From DASUAL01 sp035763805 (GTDB lineage: Bacteria > Gemmatimonadota > Gemmatimonadetes > Gemmatimonadales > GWC2-71-9), in assembly GCA_035763805.1 (NCBI GenBank), contig DASUAL010000067.1:36444-100443 (forward strand): a stretch of DNA of 64,000 bases, in the 5' to 3' direction. A program made the position numbers and the translations under genes. The stretch's first letter is position 1. Every line of letters begins with the position of its first letter. The notes under the pieces are model-generated. The model made no database searches. It had not been told where the DNA came from and saw only the letters and a list, made by a program, of their open reading frames with translations. This document shows, in pieces, positions 56,586-64,000 of this stretch.

Positions 56586-57803
56586 ATGAGAGGCACGCTG
56601 TTGCTGCTCCCGCTATTCGTTCTGCCGCTCGGGGCCGGACCGGCGCCCGCAGGTCCGGCGGACGAATCCGTCTTCGTGAAGGGGCTGCTTCCCGGCCAGC
56701 ACGAGTCGCTGCTCTACGTGTGGACGAGCGACGCAGACGCCAAAGATCCCGATTTTCTCACGGTCGTGGACGCCGATCCGAAGTCGGCGAGGTACGGCAC
56801 GGTACTCGCCACGGTTCCCACCGGGACCACTGTGGACAACGAAGCGCATCACTTGGGCTACACGGTCAATGCGGACCGCATCTTCGCGGGCGGCCTCGTC
56901 TCGAACCGGCTGTTCATCTACGACGTGAAGACCGATCCCCGACGCCCGAAGCTCGTGAAGACCATCCCGGAGCTCGGGGCACTGACCGGCTACTCCGGCC
57001 CGCACACCTACTACGCCGTGCCGGGCGGCGTGATGATCGCGATGCTCGGGTCGAAGCAGGGGGGCGCGCCCGGCGCGCTCGTCACGCTCGACAACGACGG
57101 CAACTTGGTCTCGGCGCTGCCCGCGCCGAACCGGCCGGACTATCCGGGCTACATGTACGACGTCGGGGTCAAGCCCGAGCTCAACCGTATGGTCAGCTCG
57201 AGCTGGACGCACCCGCATCACTTCCGCGGGAACCCGGTAGCGCCCGACAACGTGGGCGACGCGGTCGTCGTGTGGGACTGGAAGGCCGGCAAGGTCCTCC
57301 AGGTCGAGCACCTCGACAAGATGCCGCTCGAGGTGCGCTGGCAGCACGGGCCGGCGGCGCGGGGCGGGTTCATCAACAGCGCCGGGGCGAGCACGATCTG
57401 GTACTGGGAAGACAAGGGCGGGAAGCTCGCCTTCACCCGCGTGATTCAGCTCCCGGCGAACTCGACCCCGGCCGACGTGCGCATTTCGTACGACAACCGG
57501 CTGCTGTACGTCTCGCTGTTCGCCGGGAACGCGGTGCAGCAGTACGACGTTTCGGATCCGCTGCACCCGAAGTTCGTGAGCGAGGTGAAGCTCTCGCAGC
57601 CGAATATGATGCGGCTCACACCGGACAGTCGCCGGCTGTACGTCAGCAACTCGCTGCTCTCGAACCTCGACGGCAAGGTGCCGTTCCGCGTGTGGCTGAT
57701 CAACGTCGGTCCCGGCGGGATGGCGCTCGACGAGAAGTTCCAGGTCGACTTCGACCGCTTCGCGACCGGGGCGGCCCGCCCGCACGACATGTTGCTGAAG
57801 TAG
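56586..57803 (+). CDS. SBP56-type selenium-binding protein/methanethiol oxidase homologue, exported
   Basis: The 405-residue protein has a signal peptide (LLLLPLFVLPLGAGPAP) and the SBP56 beta-propeller fold. Conserved segments are YVWTSDADAKDPDFLTVVD and DEAHHLGY-like NEAHHLGYTVN, with SSWTHPHHFRG in the middle and WLINVGPGGM near the end. SBP56 members are copper-dependent methanethiol oxidases or selenium-binding proteins. The His residues needed for copper are present in these motifs. Export to the periplasm agrees with MtoX-like enzymes. GAGG lies 9 bases before the ATG. Confidence 0.85.
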   Translation: MRGTLLLLPLFVLPLGAGPAPAGPADESVFVKGLLPGQHESLLYVWTSDADAKDPDFLTVVDADPKSARYGTVLATVPTGTTVDNEAHHLGYTVNADRIFAGGLVSNRLFIYDVKTDPRRPKLVKTIPELGALTGYSGPHTYYAVPGGVMIAMLGSKQGGAPGALVTLDNDGNLVSALPAPNRPDYPGYMYDVGVKPELNRMVSSSWTHPHHFRGNPVAPDNVGDAVVVWDWKAGKVLQVEHLDKMPLEVRWQHGPAARGGFINSAGASTIWYWEDKGGKLAFTRVIQLPANSTPADVRISYDNRLLYVSLFAGNAVQQYDVSDPLHPKFVSEVKLSQPNMMRLTPDSRRLYVSNSLLSNLDGKVPFRVWLINVGPGGMALDEKFQVDFDRFATGAARPHDMLLK

Positions 57804-57818
57804 TCGCCCTCCCGCCAT

Positions 57819-57855
57819 CCCACCGAGCCCCGGGGCACACCTGGGGCTTGGTGGG
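57819..57855 (+). terminator. Hairpin between SBP56 and radical SAM genes
   Basis: CCCACCGAGCCCC (57819-57831) pairs with 57843-57855 over 13 positions, one of them a G-U, around an 11-base loop. No T-run follows. It lies 15 bases after the SBP56 stop and probably separates the two genes. Confidence 0.65.
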
Positions 57856-57895
57856 GCAGCACGGGGAATCACCCCCTCGCTTATCCTTAGTGTGG

Positions 57896-58903
57896 ATGAC
57901 CGCTCCTGCCACGTCACGCCCGCACGCGCACTTCGGCGCCCCCGGCCGGGAGCCCGCCTACCTCGCCCTGTATCGAAGCGGTGAGCTCGGACGGCGCGTC
58001 GAGCGCGCGCTCGAGTCGCTCCGGGCCTGCCGCGTCTGCCCGCGCAACTGCGACGTCGACCGGCTCCGGGATGCGTACGCCTTCTGCAAGACCGGCCGCT
58101 ACGCCGTGGTGTCGAGCCGCTTCGCCCACTTCGGTGAGGAGGACTGCCTGCGGGGGTGGAACGGCTCCGGGACGATCTTCTTCAGCCACTGCAACCTGCG
58201 CTGCGTGTTCTGCCAGAATTACGACATCAGCCAGGCAGCTCGGATCTCGCAGGCACAGCCCACGCCTCCCGAGGAGCTCTCGGGCATGATGCTCGAGCTG
58301 CAAGCCGCGGGCTGCCACAACATCAACTTCGTGACGCCCGAGCACGTGGTCCCGCAGGTGCTCGAGGCGCTGGTGTGCGCGGTCGAGCGCGGCCTGCGGC
58401 TGCCGCTCGTCTACAATACGAGCGCCTACGACTCAGCCGAGAGCCTGACGCTGCTCGACGGCGTCGTGGACATCTACATGCCGGACTTCAAATACTGGGA
58501 GCCGGCCAGCGCGGCGCGCTATCTCAAGGCGGCCGACTATCCCGAAGTGGCGCGCGCGCGGATCGCGGAGATGCACTGCCAGGTGGGCGATCTGCAGCTG
58601 AACGACGACGGGCTCGCCTATCGCGGCCTCAACATCCGGCACCTGGTGATGCCCGGCGCGCTCGATGAAACGGAGGCGATCCTGCGCTGGATCCGCGAGA
58701 CGCTCGGCCCCGCAACGTATGTAAACCTGATGGACCAGTACTATCCCGCCGGACGCGTGAGCGCGACCCTCTACCCCGAGCTCAACCGCCGGCTCCTGCC
58801 CGAAGAGTTCTCCGCCGCACGGCGCATCGCGCGCTCACTCGGCCTCGAGCGCTTGGACGAGCGCCGGCCCCACCCGTTGCTGCGCAGACGCCCCTTCAGG
58901 TAG
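57896..58903 (+). CDS. PflX-like radical SAM protein
   Basis: The 335-residue protein has the radical SAM cluster CNLRCVFC (Cys99, Cys103, Cys106) and an upstream cysteine segment CRVCPRNCDVDR with Cys64 and Cys84. This belongs to the PflX/COG1313 group, homologues of pyruvate formate-lyase activating enzymes with unknown targets. It follows SBP56 on the same strand but is separated by a hairpin. No glycyl-radical enzyme is nearby. The ATG at 57896 is the first start matching family length. Confidence 0.88.
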   Translation: MTAPATSRPHAHFGAPGREPAYLALYRSGELGRRVERALESLRACRVCPRNCDVDRLRDAYAFCKTGRYAVVSSRFAHFGEEDCLRGWNGSGTIFFSHCNLRCVFCQNYDISQAARISQAQPTPPEELSGMMLELQAAGCHNINFVTPEHVVPQVLEALVCAVERGLRLPLVYNTSAYDSAESLTLLDGVVDIYMPDFKYWEPASAARYLKAADYPEVARARIAEMHCQVGDLQLNDDGLAYRGLNIRHLVMPGALDETEAILRWIRETLGPATYVNLMDQYYPAGRVSATLYPELNRRLLPEEFSAARRIARSLGLERLDERRPHPLLRRRPFR

Positions 58904-58918
58904 ATCCAGCGGAACGCC

Positions 58919-59857
58919 TCAGACCGTGCCGGCCTGATAGCCGAAGACGCGCTCGCCGCTGCCCGAGGTTCGCGCCTGCTCCAGCGCGGCGCTCGCGTGC
59001 TCGAGCAGACTCTGCGGCTCGATCGGCGTCGCGTGGACGTCCGCGAGCGCCTCGTAGCCCGCGCGCACCAGCAGCGTCGGAAGACCCTCGGGTCTGGGCC
59101 GGGAGGTCTCGATCGTCCGCGCCAAGCGGCGGGCCAGCTTGACCGCTCCGTCGGCGCGGGTCGCCGGGGCGAGCACGGCGAACTCGCTCCCGCCCATCCG
59201 ACCGATCGCGTCGGACGTTCGCCCGCGGACATGGAGCAGTTGCGCGACGTAGTCGATCGCCGTCGTGAAGGCGGCCGGCGCGGCCGAAGCCGTGTCGGCC
59301 GACTCCGGCTCCACGCCCAGCGCGACGCAGGCCAGCGGCGCGCGACGGCGGAACGCGTCGGAGACGAGCTCCCGGGCCCGGCGGTCGAGCCCTCGCGGGT
59401 TGTAGAGGCCGCTCGCCTGGTCCACGGGGTTCTCCTCGACCGCGCGGTCCACCTCGAGCTTCACGTGCGCGTAGGTTTCGAGCTTCAGGACCAGCTCCTC
59501 CGCGTCGAGCGGCAAGCTGAGGTAGTCCCACGCCCCCGCCCGCAGCGCCGCGAGGCGCTGCTGCTTCGTGGTCGGCGTCGACGTGATCATGATGATGGGT
59601 ACGCCGCGGGCGACCACCCGCGAGTCGCGCAGCGCACGGCACGTCTCGATGCTGTCGACATCGGGGAGATTCGCGTTCAACACGACCACGTCCGCCCGCG
59701 CGGCGGGCGCACGCTCCACCAGCTCCTTGCCGTTCAAGGCGGACACCACGCGATATCCCTGTGGTTCGAGAATGCTCTCGAGCGCCTCGTTCAGCCACCG
59801 CTCCGCGTTGGCGATGAGCGCCAGCGGGGAGCGGAAGAAGGGCGTATGGTTGGCCAA
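58919..59857 (-). CDS. Degenerate REC-GGDEF protein
   Basis: The 312-residue protein has a receiver domain (1-130) and a GGDEF domain (about 148-300). In the receiver the acidic pocket is absent (ALIANAER in place of a DD pair), the phospho-acceptor is Asn61 (VVVLNANLPD), and the conserved Lys is Leu115 (YLSLP). The diguanylate cyclase signature reads GGSEF (222-226), with Ser where Asp/Glu is needed. It should neither be phosphorylated nor make c-di-GMP, but it may bind partners. It lies between the radical SAM gene and a LuxR-type regulator. Confidence 0.85.
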   Translation of the reverse strand: MANHTPFFRSPLALIANAERWLNEALESILEPQGYRVVSALNGKELVERAPAARADVVVLNANLPDVDSIETCRALRDSRVVARGVPIIMITSTPTTKQQRLAALRAGAWDYLSLPLDAEELVLKLETYAHVKLEVDRAVEENPVDQASGLYNPRGLDRRARELVSDAFRRRAPLACVALGVEPESADTASAAPAAFTTAIDYVAQLLHVRGRTSDAIGRMGGSEFAVLAPATRADGAVKLARRLARTIETSRPRPEGLPTLLVRAGYEALADVHATPIEPQSLLEHASAALEQARTSGSGERVFGYQAGTV

Positions 59858-59972
59858 GCTCGTCTCCCAAGGATCCGGCGGTTGTGGGTTCCCAGGAGTC
59901 GAATCATTAGAGCGCGGTCGGCCGGGGGAAAGCCAGGGAAAGCCCCAGGCCGGGGCCGGGAGAAGACCTGGT

Positions 59973-60605
59973 TCAGGGCACGATCATGCCCTCCCTGATG
60001 GCGTAGCGAACCAGGCCCGCCACGTCGTGCAGATCGAGCTTCTTCATTACCCGCATGCGGTGAAACTCGGCGGTCTTGTGCGTGATCTTGAGGAGCGCGG
60101 CGATCTGCTTCGTGGACTTCCCCTCGGCCACCAGCTGAACCACCTGGCGCTCCCGCGAAGTCAGGTGGTCCGCCGCCCAAGCGGCGGCCACCTTGCAGGC
60201 GTCCACCAGAGCCCGGGACACCCCGGGGCTCACGTACAGCCCGCCGCGTGAGACTTCGTTGATCGCGAGGACAAGATCCTCCGCCGCCTGCGTCTTGAGA
60301 ACGAACCCCCGCACCCCGTGCCGCACCCCGTTCGTGACGTAGCGCTCGTCGTCAAGCGCAGTCAGCAGGATGATCCCGGTCTCGGGGCAGTCGCGGGCGA
60401 TCTCGCGAGCGGCATCGATGCCGTTGAGCAACGGCATCATGATGTCGAGCACGGCCACGTCGGGTCGAAGCTCCCGGACCAGCTCGACCGCCGCCCGACC
60501 GTCGGACGCCTCGGCGACCACCTGCAGACCGTGCTGCGCGAGCAGCGCTTTGACACCCTGACGCAGCACCTGATGGTCATCCGCGAGGATTACCGAAATG
60601 GGCAT
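59973..60605 (-). CDS. NarL/FixJ-family response regulator
   Basis: The 210-residue protein has an intact receiver (VILADDHQVLRQG, phospho-acceptor in VLDIMMPLLNG, Thr in LLTALDDE, Lys in FVLKTQ) and a C-terminal LuxR-type helix-turn-helix (LTSRERQVVQLVAEGKSTKQ). It is a transcription factor activated by a histidine kinase; no kinase is encoded in the window. AGGAGG precedes the ATG at 60605. It lies upstream of the degenerate REC-GGDEF gene on the same strand, 115 bases away. Confidence 0.92.
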   Translation of the reverse strand: MPISVILADDHQVLRQGVKALLAQHGLQVVAEASDGRAAVELVRELRPDVAVLDIMMPLLNGIDAAREIARDCPETGIILLTALDDERYVTNGVRHGVRGFVLKTQAAEDLVLAINEVSRGGLYVSPGVSRALVDACKVAAAWAADHLTSRERQVVQLVAEGKSTKQIAALLKITHKTAEFHRMRVMKKLDLHDVAGLVRYAIREGMIVP

Positions 60606-60742
60606 CGCGCCTCCTGGGGGTATGCCACGTCTCACCACGCCCCTAGCACGAATAGGTCGTCGGACGGTCGCGAGTCAAGCATCGAGGTCCGAGGCTCCCG
60701 ATTAACCGACCACATGGAAGGTAGTTACGTTACTCCGTCTGT

Positions 60743-62242
60743 ATGGAACGCCCCGCGCATCGCCTCTCCAAGTCGCGCTTCCTCGCTGGTCTCCAGTGCC
60801 ACAAGCAGCTCTGGTGGCGGGTGCATGAGCCCGACGCGCCGCACCTGGTGCCGGACGCGGGGCTGCGCAATCTACTGAGCCAGGGAGCCGAGGTTGGCCG
60901 GAAGGCCCGGGAGTACGTGGGGGGAACCGGGGGCCATCTGATAGACCTGCCGTTCCACCAGTGGGACAACAAGGTGGCGGAGACGCAGGCAGTGCTGCAG
61001 CGCGAGCCCCCTGCCATCTACGAGGCGACGTTCCTCGCGGCCGACACGTATGTCGCGGTGGACATCCTCGAGCGCGGACCCCGCGGCTACGGTGTCGTGG
61101 AAGTGAAGGCGGCGAACCGACTGAAACCGGAGCACCTACCCGACGTGGCGGTGCAGGTCCACGTGCTGCGCAGGAGCGGCCTGCCGGTCGAGCGCGTAGA
61201 AGTCCTGCATCTGAACCCCGAGTGCCGGTTTCCCGACCTCGGCAACCTGTTCGTGCGGGAGGATGTGGCCGCGCTCGTGGAGGGCGTCCTCCTCGGCGTC
61301 CCGGACGAGATCGAGGCGCAGCTCCGCATGCTGGACGGCCCGCTCCCGGACGTGCCGATCGGCGAGCACTGCACCAGGCCCCACGACTGCCCGTTCATCG
61401 ACCGGTGTTGGCCGAAGCTGCCCGACCATCACGTGAGTAGCCTGTACCGGATCGAGCACAAGAAGGCGGTCCAGTACGAGACCAATGGCTACGCAACGAT
61501 CTACGATCTCCCGTCCGACCTCGAGCTGAGCGTGATCCACGCACGGCAGGTGAAGGCGGTGACGACGGGTCGGATAGTGGTAGAGCCGGCGCTCTCGGAG
61601 GCGCTGGCCGCGTTCGCCTCCCCGCTCGCGTTCCTCGACTTCGAGACCGTGAGCCTGGCCATCCCGCGATGGACCGGATGCCGGCCGTGGCAGAACGTGC
61701 CCGTACAGTTCAGCTGCCACGTCGAGGAGCGCGGCCGTGGCCTGGCTCACTACGATTGGCTCGCCGAAGGCCCGGACGATCCCCGCCCCGCGCTCGCCGA
61801 GGCGCTCGTCGCAGCATGTGGCCGGGCGCGAAAGATCGTGGCGTACTACGCGAGCTTCGAGCGCGAGTGCATCCGGCAGCTGAGGGAGGCGGTGCCGTAT
61901 CTCGCGAGCGAGCTCGAACGCATCGAGCGCAGGCTGATCGACCTGCTGCCGCTCGTGCGGAACCACATCTATCACCCGGATTTCGGTGGCAGCTTCAGCA
62001 TCAAGAACACGCTGCCGGCGCTCGTGCCGGGGTTGTCCTACTCGGACCTGAAGATCACCGAGGGCGAGACGGCGACACTCGAGCTGATGCGCCTGATGTT
62101 CGAGGGAGACCAGATGCAGCCGACAGAGAAGGCTGAGCTACGAGGCGCGTTGCTCCGTTACTGCGAGCGCGACAGCTGGGCGATGGTGAAGATGCTCGAC
62201 AAGCTGCGGAGTCTGGTGGCGGAGCAGTTGGAGCTGTTCTGA
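60743..62242 (+). CDS. DUF2779 protein: Cas4-like nuclease plus DEDD exonuclease domain
   Basis: The 499-residue protein begins with a Cas4-like PD-(D/E)XK domain. Cys19 (LQCHKQLWW) and a later cysteine group (EHCTRPHDCPFIDRC) fit an Fe-S cluster; AVDILE and VVEVKAANR supply the acidic and D/ExK active-site residues. From about 295 a DUF2779 RNase H-like domain follows, with LDFETVSLA, YYASFERE and YCERDSWAM as DEDD-type motifs. Both halves should act on nucleic acids. It stands alone between a regulator and a TPR gene. Confidence 0.88.
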   Translation: MERPAHRLSKSRFLAGLQCHKQLWWRVHEPDAPHLVPDAGLRNLLSQGAEVGRKAREYVGGTGGHLIDLPFHQWDNKVAETQAVLQREPPAIYEATFLAADTYVAVDILERGPRGYGVVEVKAANRLKPEHLPDVAVQVHVLRRSGLPVERVEVLHLNPECRFPDLGNLFVREDVAALVEGVLLGVPDEIEAQLRMLDGPLPDVPIGEHCTRPHDCPFIDRCWPKLPDHHVSSLYRIEHKKAVQYETNGYATIYDLPSDLELSVIHARQVKAVTTGRIVVEPALSEALAAFASPLAFLDFETVSLAIPRWTGCRPWQNVPVQFSCHVEERGRGLAHYDWLAEGPDDPRPALAEALVAACGRARKIVAYYASFERECIRQLREAVPYLASELERIERRLIDLLPLVRNHIYHPDFGGSFSIKNTLPALVPGLSYSDLKITEGETATLELMRLMFEGDQMQPTEKAELRGALLRYCERDSWAMVKMLDKLRSLVAEQLELF

Positions 62243-62536
62243 GCCTCCGGCCCGGCGACCTACTGCCGCGGGTGCTCGAGCAGGCTCAGCGCGCGGCGCA
62301 CGCGCGGGATCGCGGCCGCCAGGACGGAGCCCGTGCCGTCGCTCCGGTGACGTGACCATGACGGCGCGCCGCCGCGGATCCGGGCGCCGGTCGGTGCCGC
62401 GCCAACGGTCGGCGATAAGTCGAGTGCTGGTCATTACAGCGAAGTTCGCCTCCCTGGAGCGCGACCGGCTAGCCCGCCCCGGCCGCGAGCGCTATGTTCG
62501 TGCCGATCGAAGGTCGGTCGGCGGGGAGGACAAACG
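62243..62536. other. 294-base intergenic region
   Basis: This gap precedes the TPR gene. It contains GC-rich sequence with short open frames on both strands, none with a recognised product. A minus-strand frame at its left end (PRVRRALSLLEHPRQ) reads like a gene fragment. A weak AGG-rich stretch lies before the TPR start at 62537. No terminator or promoter stands out. Confidence 0.5.
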
Positions 62537-63799
62537 ATGACGCAGGCAACTTCGGAGCGGCACGGTCTCGCCCATGCCGTGTTTCTCGAGCGACTGGCCG
62601 GCGAGTCTGCCGAGACGATGCTCCAGGCGCGACTCGCGCAAGCGGCGTTTCTCGCCTTGCGCCTCGCGGACTGGCTCGGCCCCGACCGCGACCCGGTGCA
62701 CCCCGACGCCTTCCAGTACCAGTACCTGGCCACAGAGCGACTCTGCCGTCAGCTTCCGGCGGACTGCACCGAGACCGGTCACGTGTGGGGGCTGGTGCAC
62801 AGTGCTCTCGACGCCTTCCGGGGGCGGGACGTCAGGCTCGCCGTCCCAGCGCTGTTCGCCTACGCGCACTACCTCGAGGACGAGCTGCGGCTCGAAGAGG
62901 CGCTCGATGTGCTGGAGACGCTGCTCCGCACGGGTTCCGATCGACTGCCACCCTCAGACGCGATAGCCTCGCGCCTTCGCATGGCTCGCGTGCTTCGCAA
63001 GCTGAACTATTTCGATGAGGCCGAGCAAGTGTATGACGACGCTGGTGTGCTAGCGGTCGCGGAACACGATAGCCATTCGGAGTTGCTGAGTCGAGTTGGA
63101 CGGGCTTACACGCTGATCGGCCGCGGCAACCTGATGGAGGCCGAACAGTCTCTGCGGGACATTCTCACAGCCTCGCAGAGCGTCGGTGACCGGCCTGCCC
63201 AGGCGCTCGCGCACCAGGGCATCGCCGTCGCCCTCGGCTACGGAGGGCAAGTGGCCAAAGCGATCCCTCACCTTTGGCGCGCGTTGGAGCTGTACGACGA
63301 CGACTTATCCCGCACGCGGGCGCTTGGCGACCTCGGCACAATGCTCTTGACACTTGGGGACGCGGAAGGCGCCCAGCGCGCCTTGAACGAGGTAGTTCGC
63401 CGCGGTGGGACGGGAGACGTTCTGAGCAACGCGTTAATCGAGCTCATGCACTGCGCCTCCTACCGACGCGATCGCGTAGGATTCGAACGTTTCCGAGACG
63501 AGTGCGAGGCGCGAATGGCCGATGCGTCCCCGAACATCCTTGCAGACTTTCACCTCAAGGCGGGGATCGGCCATGCGCGGTTCGGGCGGGTTGATCGTGC
63601 CGAAGCGCTGCTGACCACGGCTCTCGCGATCGCCGAGCAGGCTGGCGTGAACGAGCTCGTATTCCGCATCGAGCGAATTAGAAGCGGACTCCGCGACTGC
63701 CAGGAGGAGCTCCAGAGGGCGCCCCAGCCAGCCGCGGAGCCGGTTCAGAGCGACGCCGTGCGCGAAGTGTCGGCTTCGCTCGCACGGCTCGCCGTGTGA
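62537..63799 (+). CDS. TPR-repeat protein (Rap-like architecture), no DNA-binding domain
   Basis: The 420-residue protein consists almost entirely of helical TPR-like repeats (for example RLEEALDVLETLLRTG, LRKLNYFDEAEQVYDDAG and GRVDRAEALLTTAL). It has no signal peptide, membrane segment or HTH. It resembles cytoplasmic peptide-responsive TPR regulators of the Rap type in architecture, though not demonstrably in sequence. It converges tail to tail, with a 6-base gap, with a gene for a tiny exported peptide. The start ATG at 62537 follows GGGGAGG with a 9-base spacer. Confidence 0.65.
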   Translation: MTQATSERHGLAHAVFLERLAGESAETMLQARLAQAAFLALRLADWLGPDRDPVHPDAFQYQYLATERLCRQLPADCTETGHVWGLVHSALDAFRGRDVRLAVPALFAYAHYLEDELRLEEALDVLETLLRTGSDRLPPSDAIASRLRMARVLRKLNYFDEAEQVYDDAGVLAVAEHDSHSELLSRVGRAYTLIGRGNLMEAEQSLRDILTASQSVGDRPAQALAHQGIAVALGYGGQVAKAIPHLWRALELYDDDLSRTRALGDLGTMLLTLGDAEGAQRALNEVVRRGGTGDVLSNALIELMHCASYRRDRVGFERFRDECEARMADASPNILADFHLKAGIGHARFGRVDRAEALLTTALAIAEQAGVNELVFRIERIRSGLRDCQEELQRAPQPAAEPVQSDAVREVSASLARLAV

Positions 63800-63805
63800 C
63801 GCCTC

Positions 63806-63964
63806 TCAGATGTTGCCGTTATTGTAGTCCGCGTTCAAGCAGACGTTGCCGTTGTTGTAGTCGCACGTCGCGGACCGCGGCCCGGTAGCATCGGCGCACG
63901 CCGACACTGCGAGCGCGAACGAAACGGCGAACACGGCGAGTAGGATGCGGAGTTGGCGCGACAT
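63806..63964 (-). CDS. Small exported peptide with DYNNGN repeats
   Basis: The 52-residue protein has a signal sequence (RILLAVFAVSFALAVSAC) with a possible lipobox ending at Cys23. The mature part contains two copies of DYNNGN (residues 35-40 and 46-51) preceded by Cys34 and Cys42. The repeats are encoded by two nearly identical 17-base DNA segments (63813-63829 and 63846-63862). AGGAGG lies 4 bases before the ATG at 63964. I recognise no family; the layout suggests a secreted or surface peptide. Confidence 0.65.
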   Translation of the reverse strand: MSRQLRILLAVFAVSFALAVSACADATGPRSATCDYNNGNVCLNADYNNGNI

Positions 63965-64000
63965 GAGACCTCCTGGGAACTGGGTTGGGGTGAACGGCAT

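Noticed and set aside
62138..62434. A minus-strand open frame at the end of the DUF2779 gene.
   Set aside because: It overlaps a well-supported gene and shows no domain, only a possible fragment.
63813..63862. A CRISPR-like direct repeat.
   Set aside because: Only two 17-base units exist and they encode the DYNNGN peptide repeats.

Overview
The window is a 64 kb piece of a high-GC, Gram-negative soil-type bacterial chromosome. Gene content points to Gemmatimonadota or a close relative: secreted S9 peptidases, BNR-repeat and DUF4382 proteins, many lipoproteins, a CysO-like sulfur carrier beside threonine synthase, bTHX, and an ECF42 sigma factor with its YCII partner. That placement is inference from gene content, not from a marker gene. 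I see no rRNA, tRNA, CRISPR array, insertion sequence or prophage. Coding density is high, genes often overlap by ATGA, GTGA or TGATG, and no stretch over 300 bases lacks a gene.

Layout. 1-5.9 kb: end of a YCII protein, an ECF42-type sigma factor, a PlsC-type acyltransferase, a DPP4-like peptidase and a DUF4382 lipoprotein. 6-13 kb: a PEP mutase/isocitrate lyase-family enzyme, gltB behind a leader with an intrinsic terminator, and a porin. 13-21 kb: a membrane protein with M15-like zinc motifs, a BNR-repeat protein, a metalloprotease lipoprotein, an HtrA protease and an ACT protein. 21-27 kb: dinB, then a five-gene 2-oxoacid:ferredoxin oxidoreductase operon led by a GltD-like subunit, then ybaK. 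27-33 kb: bTHX (48 codons), EVE and hydrolase genes, and divergent ligD/ku (non-homologous end joining). 33-41 kb: DUF72, aldehyde dehydrogenase, PLP decarboxylase, a broken YeeE/YedE gene, a membrane protein with a helix-hairpin-helix tail, and an isochorismatase. 41-50 kb: oxidoreductases, a DUF2905 remnant, and aminotransferase-thrC-cysO. 50-64 kb: efp, TPR proteins, ppa, proline dehydrogenase, SBP56, radical SAM, a degenerate REC-GGDEF protein, a LuxR-type regulator, a Cas4-like/DEDD nuclease, and a TPR protein facing a tiny secreted NNGN-repeat peptide.

The most unusual content is non-coding or very small. (1) Three hairpins share an apical module (GCGAC, 11-nt loop, GTCGC, flanked by purine internal loops) but have unrelated, fully complementary outer stems, and each sits just after a minus-strand stop codon. 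(2) Two loci share one architecture: a promoter, an apparently leaderless small ORF ending in DRMRG(R/T), about 30 nt, then a hairpin with an identical AACGCCCCCAC stem, then a small membrane or secreted protein. (3) Hairpins lie directly in front of gltB, thrC, the aminotransferase, efp, ppa, the DPP4 gene and proline dehydrogenase. The last is a multi-helix element that looks like a riboswitch. (4) The TPR/NNGN-peptide pair at the right edge resembles a peptide-signalling module. None of these could be searched here, so novelty is unproven.
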